Source: Topomyia yanbarensis | Lineage: Eukaryota > Arthropoda > Insecta > Diptera > Culicidae | Reading direction: 5' to 3' | DNA: 64,000 nt | Assembly (NCBI RefSeq): GCF_030247195.1 | Contig: NC_080671.1 | Coordinates: forward strand, 416,340,044-416,404,043 | Shown: positions 61,061 to 64,000 of the stretch, one piece after another | Layout of the letters: each line of letters begins with the position of its first letter | How positions within the stretch are numbered: the stretch's first letter is position 1 | Made by a program: the position numbers and the translations under genes | Notes under the pieces: generated by a model | What the model saw: the letters and a program-made list of their open reading frames with translations, nothing else | The model's database searches: none | Told to the model about the DNA's origin: nothing

Positions 61061-63815
61061 AGTTTGACAGGTTGACAGCGTCAAGGTCATGATCGGACTG
61101 GGACAGTGGTTCGCGACCAGTTTGTTGTACAGCGGTAGATTTTCTGATTCAGTTCACGCAGTTTTATCCACCATTGGATAAATACTGTCAGTTTAATCGT
61201 AGTTCGTAACCCAACTGACAGCATCCAATATGATTCAGGTGCACACACAAGCGGGGTGAATAGAGAGAGCTATTTAACCAACCGAAAAAACTAGATAAAC
61301 AACGGCATGAAGTAATTGCAGCTATCCATAACCGCTGGATTCGAGATGAGCTCTGTTGATCATCTACTTCGGCCAGCGCGAGAAGCATTTTTTGCTTGCT
61401 GAGCGCTTCGCTTATTGGTTGTTTGTTTAGCTATGCCGCGGTGTTGGTTATGGCTGTTGTTGACACGGTCCTTTAAAGGCTATTTATCACCTTGAAGCTT
61501 TCGAGGTATTTTGGACATTTTGTCATCATCCTTTTGTCACATGGCATGGGTGGGGAACGGTTGTTGGTGTCTGTGATGCTCTGTGCTAGAAGATATGATT
61601 CCTCCGATGCCTTGGTAGCTGGCAGCTGGAAAGGGACGAAAAAACCGGATTTCGGTTCGGGTAGAACGTTTGCTCAATTACGACCACTACTAGCTTGGCA
61701 CGGTCGAAAACACGGCGACGATGGATTTCACAGACGGTGCTTTTTCGTTTCCGAAGAAAATTGGTTTTCAAGGTTATAAGGCGCGATTGGAATGTCACCA
61801 TGAATCGTTTGGGCTTTATTTTGATATGTTTATTGCCAGTTTCGATATCAACTACCAATAAGGGTTTTAATTAATTTTCTGAAAAAATTATGGCATCGGT
61901 TCCGTTTATTGATGCCGGCTTTGCTTGAACCCAAAATTACTTCAAGTTCTAACCCCAACTGCAGTCAATTCATATATTTTAACAGCAGTTAGGGTGAGAA
62001 CCTGACTCAGTTTTACCTCAAGCAAAAACAAAGGGATTCAACCAAAACAATCAAAACAAAGCTGTATTGTCGAACCAAATCTGAATTGTCTGCAACAGAA
62101 ACGAAACGGCTGACGAGTAGAATATACAGGTATATGCAGAGCCGTCTTAACTTGGGGCCGCTGGGCACTATTGACCTGAGGGGTCCCTATAATTGAACAA
62201 GAGTAAAACAGATAACATTTGATCAAAATGATGGAGTTTTAATTCACAGAATTGATTGATTTCAACGTATCATATTTAGACTCAATGCTAAAAGGAACAA
62301 TTGAGAAGATAACAACAACAAAATTTTCATATATTTCTCTTAAATTCATTCGCAGAATGTAATACGCAGTTAGCAGGACGCTAAAAGAATTAGCATATGG
62401 TTATCTGATCTACGTAGTTACAAAACGTTGTTTGAGCAGGGAACAATACCTGGTTCTGAATCAAAAAATAATGGAATTCGGCTGGTTGAATTTTTCATTC
62501 TTCATTATGCGTTTTAGACCGTTTTCGCGTTTTGCTATTTGTATTTGCATAATTATTTCAAGTAAGAATTTTTTCCGTGTTATATCTGCAATCCTTAACC
62601 ATCATTTGTTGTCAATTATCACCATGGTTCATATTTATTATTAAACTTTTGAAGTTCTCTTCTCTTAACTCCCGAATTGAGAACTGATCGATATTATTCA
62701 CAATAACACCATCCGATTTTTGTATTTTGCTTTGGAGTGAGCTAACGGACATTGGAAGTGCATGTGTTAAGGATTTGTTTGACTACTCCATTTTATCGTG
62801 ATATTACACGATGACAACCAATGAAAAACAAGTGCAAATAAGCCACTAAAATCTATGATTTAAACTGCCAAAAATTTACCCATTTTGCAAAATTTTGATC
62901 CCTAGTTTTTAGACGACGGTACTTGCAGTTGTTCATTTTAGTTTTGTTCTCAAATTCTTGAACATGAGTGGTTCAATATTACTGCTGTGACGAAACTCGA
63001 TGCAGTCGACTGCCAACTCAGATAAAAATTACATTTCAGTACGTTGACAGTTGGTAAATTCTAGCGGGTCTTCAATTCAAAAGATAGTTTGTTGATCCCT
63101 GAGACATTTACTTGTGCGATTTAGAGTTCGGTACTATTCAAAGCTTTTGTTGAGCAACCTAACCTTTCGGCAAATACAGGGGCCTGTTTCAAACATCAGC
63201 CAGCACGGTAGCATTAGAAGATAACGAATATAACTCCCGTTGTACATAGCTAGATATTTTCCCTATTTTTTGAAAAATAACTGCAACTATTCATATATTT
63301 TGAATTTGCATGAATAAAATAATTGATTTGTTGCATGGAATCTACTATAAGCGACATGCAGATTGTTTCCCATTATTCACTGTATACCGACAGAATAAGT
63401 TTCGAGCTTAAGTGACGTCTATACTCATTTTGCTGTTCAATATTAGTCTATAAAAGGACGAACACCGCCTTAGCACCAAACCCCGATCCGTACAGGACAC
63501 GGAGGCAATATGTTTCGTCTTCTGGATTTTTACAACATTAACTGTTGGAAATACATGAGAAAGAGTTTCTTCCGAGGAACTATGCTGTACTATCTGTGCA
63601 GTGGATAAGCAACAAAGCAGTAGAAATTTATTGCTAGGTTCCTTGATAGCTCTAGTAGAGTTCTTTTTTTGCTTCTGCTCTGGACGAGTTTAAAAGGTAG
63701 ACTGAAGCATACGAAAGCTTCTCAATAAAAGTATATTTGTTAACATTTTATTTCGCTCTGGTGTTTTTTAGTTTTGTTAACAAAAATTTTCCAGTACCGG
63801 TATTGTATAACCGCG
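61061..63815. other. Upstream DNA, no gene recognised
   Basis: No domain-bearing frame. At 62138-62185 the text GAGCCGTCTTAACTTGGGGC looks like the end of a transposon family, but no partner end was found. A TATAAAAGG motif at 63451-63459 is followed by sequence without a coding frame; it is a possible cryptic promoter only. Confidence 0.35.
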
Positions 63816-64000
63816 TTTTCGTTTGCATATTCGCGTGGATTCTTGAACATTCGCGCGGACCTCGAGTCTGATGTTTTGTTTTGATTGTACGGCTCAAATG
63901 ATAGACCTTTGATGATAGAACCAACGGTAGGGGCTTTCGAACGTGACCGATTCATCTAGTGCCTAGCCAGATCCCAGACGAGTACGCTTCATGATTGCGC
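63816..64000 (+). repeat. CG-rich tandem repeat family, cluster 4 (cut by the window edge)
   Basis: TTTGCATATTCGCGTGGATTC, CGCGCGGACC, TGATTGTACGG and CGTGACCGATTCAT match unit text of cluster 2 in the same orientation. It continues past the right edge. Confidence 0.65.

Noticed and set aside
63451..63540. Promoter of a new gene (TATAAAAGG)
   Set aside because: No coding frame with a domain follows; a lone TATA word in AT-rich DNA is weak evidence.

Overview
The window is insect nuclear DNA: a long, transposon-filled stretch containing most of the protein-coding part of one gene, tramtrack (ttk), on the minus strand. The organism is most likely a culicine, Aedes-like mosquito. That is an inference from the ttk protein sequence, the very large introns and the repeat fauna (tRNA-derived SINE, R1- and Jockey-like LINEs, many hAT, TTAA-target and foldback elements). 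The species cannot be fixed from sequence alone.

Gene layout, read right to left. A non-coding stretch and the start codon lie in an exon at 43704-43414, which encodes the first 46 residues of the BTB domain. A 1.1 kb intron follows. The next exon, 42286-41401, completes the BTB domain and carries a Q/T/N-rich linker with an AT-hook-like motif. It ends after the first base of a codon. Two alternative terminal exons follow, each with its own pair of C2H2 zinc fingers, stop codon and 3' UTR: the ttk69-type exon at 27421-26010 and the ttk88-type exon at 1542-407. Both begin with the second base of a codon, so either joins the shared exon in frame. The spliced products would be about 811 residues (69-type) and 719 residues (88-type). 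A CpG-rich stretch at about 60.2-61.1 kb is a possible upstream promoter or first exon, but no splice link can be shown.

Everything else is intron or upstream DNA packed with mobile elements. Main ones: a decayed R1-like LINE (about 6.85-13.98 kb) split by a hAT element with exact 8-bp target duplications, which itself carries a TTAA-flanked MITE; a GGCCGAA-repeat foldback unit (17.6-18.9 kb); a decayed Jockey-like LINE (19.6-21.3 kb) hit by a SINE; a minus-strand Jockey-like RT fragment (30.2-31.2 kb); several long-inverted-repeat elements (16.0, 32.0, 33.0, 35.0, 40.3, 42.6, 58.4 kb); a 3.1 kb hAT remnant (46.3-49.5 kb); a pogo/Tigger-like element with TA duplications (52.6-54.7 kb); and clusters of a CG-rich tandem repeat family at 49.9-51.4, 55.5-57.05, 58.2-58.8 and 63.8-64.0 kb.

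I saw no tRNA or rRNA genes outside SINEs and no CRISPR array. I found no second host gene that I can support. The least explained material is the CG-rich tandem family, a recurrent unidentified protein-coding fragment (29.1, 37.2 and 46.8 kb), and a duplicated block (36.1-37.05 versus 39.35-40.03 kb).
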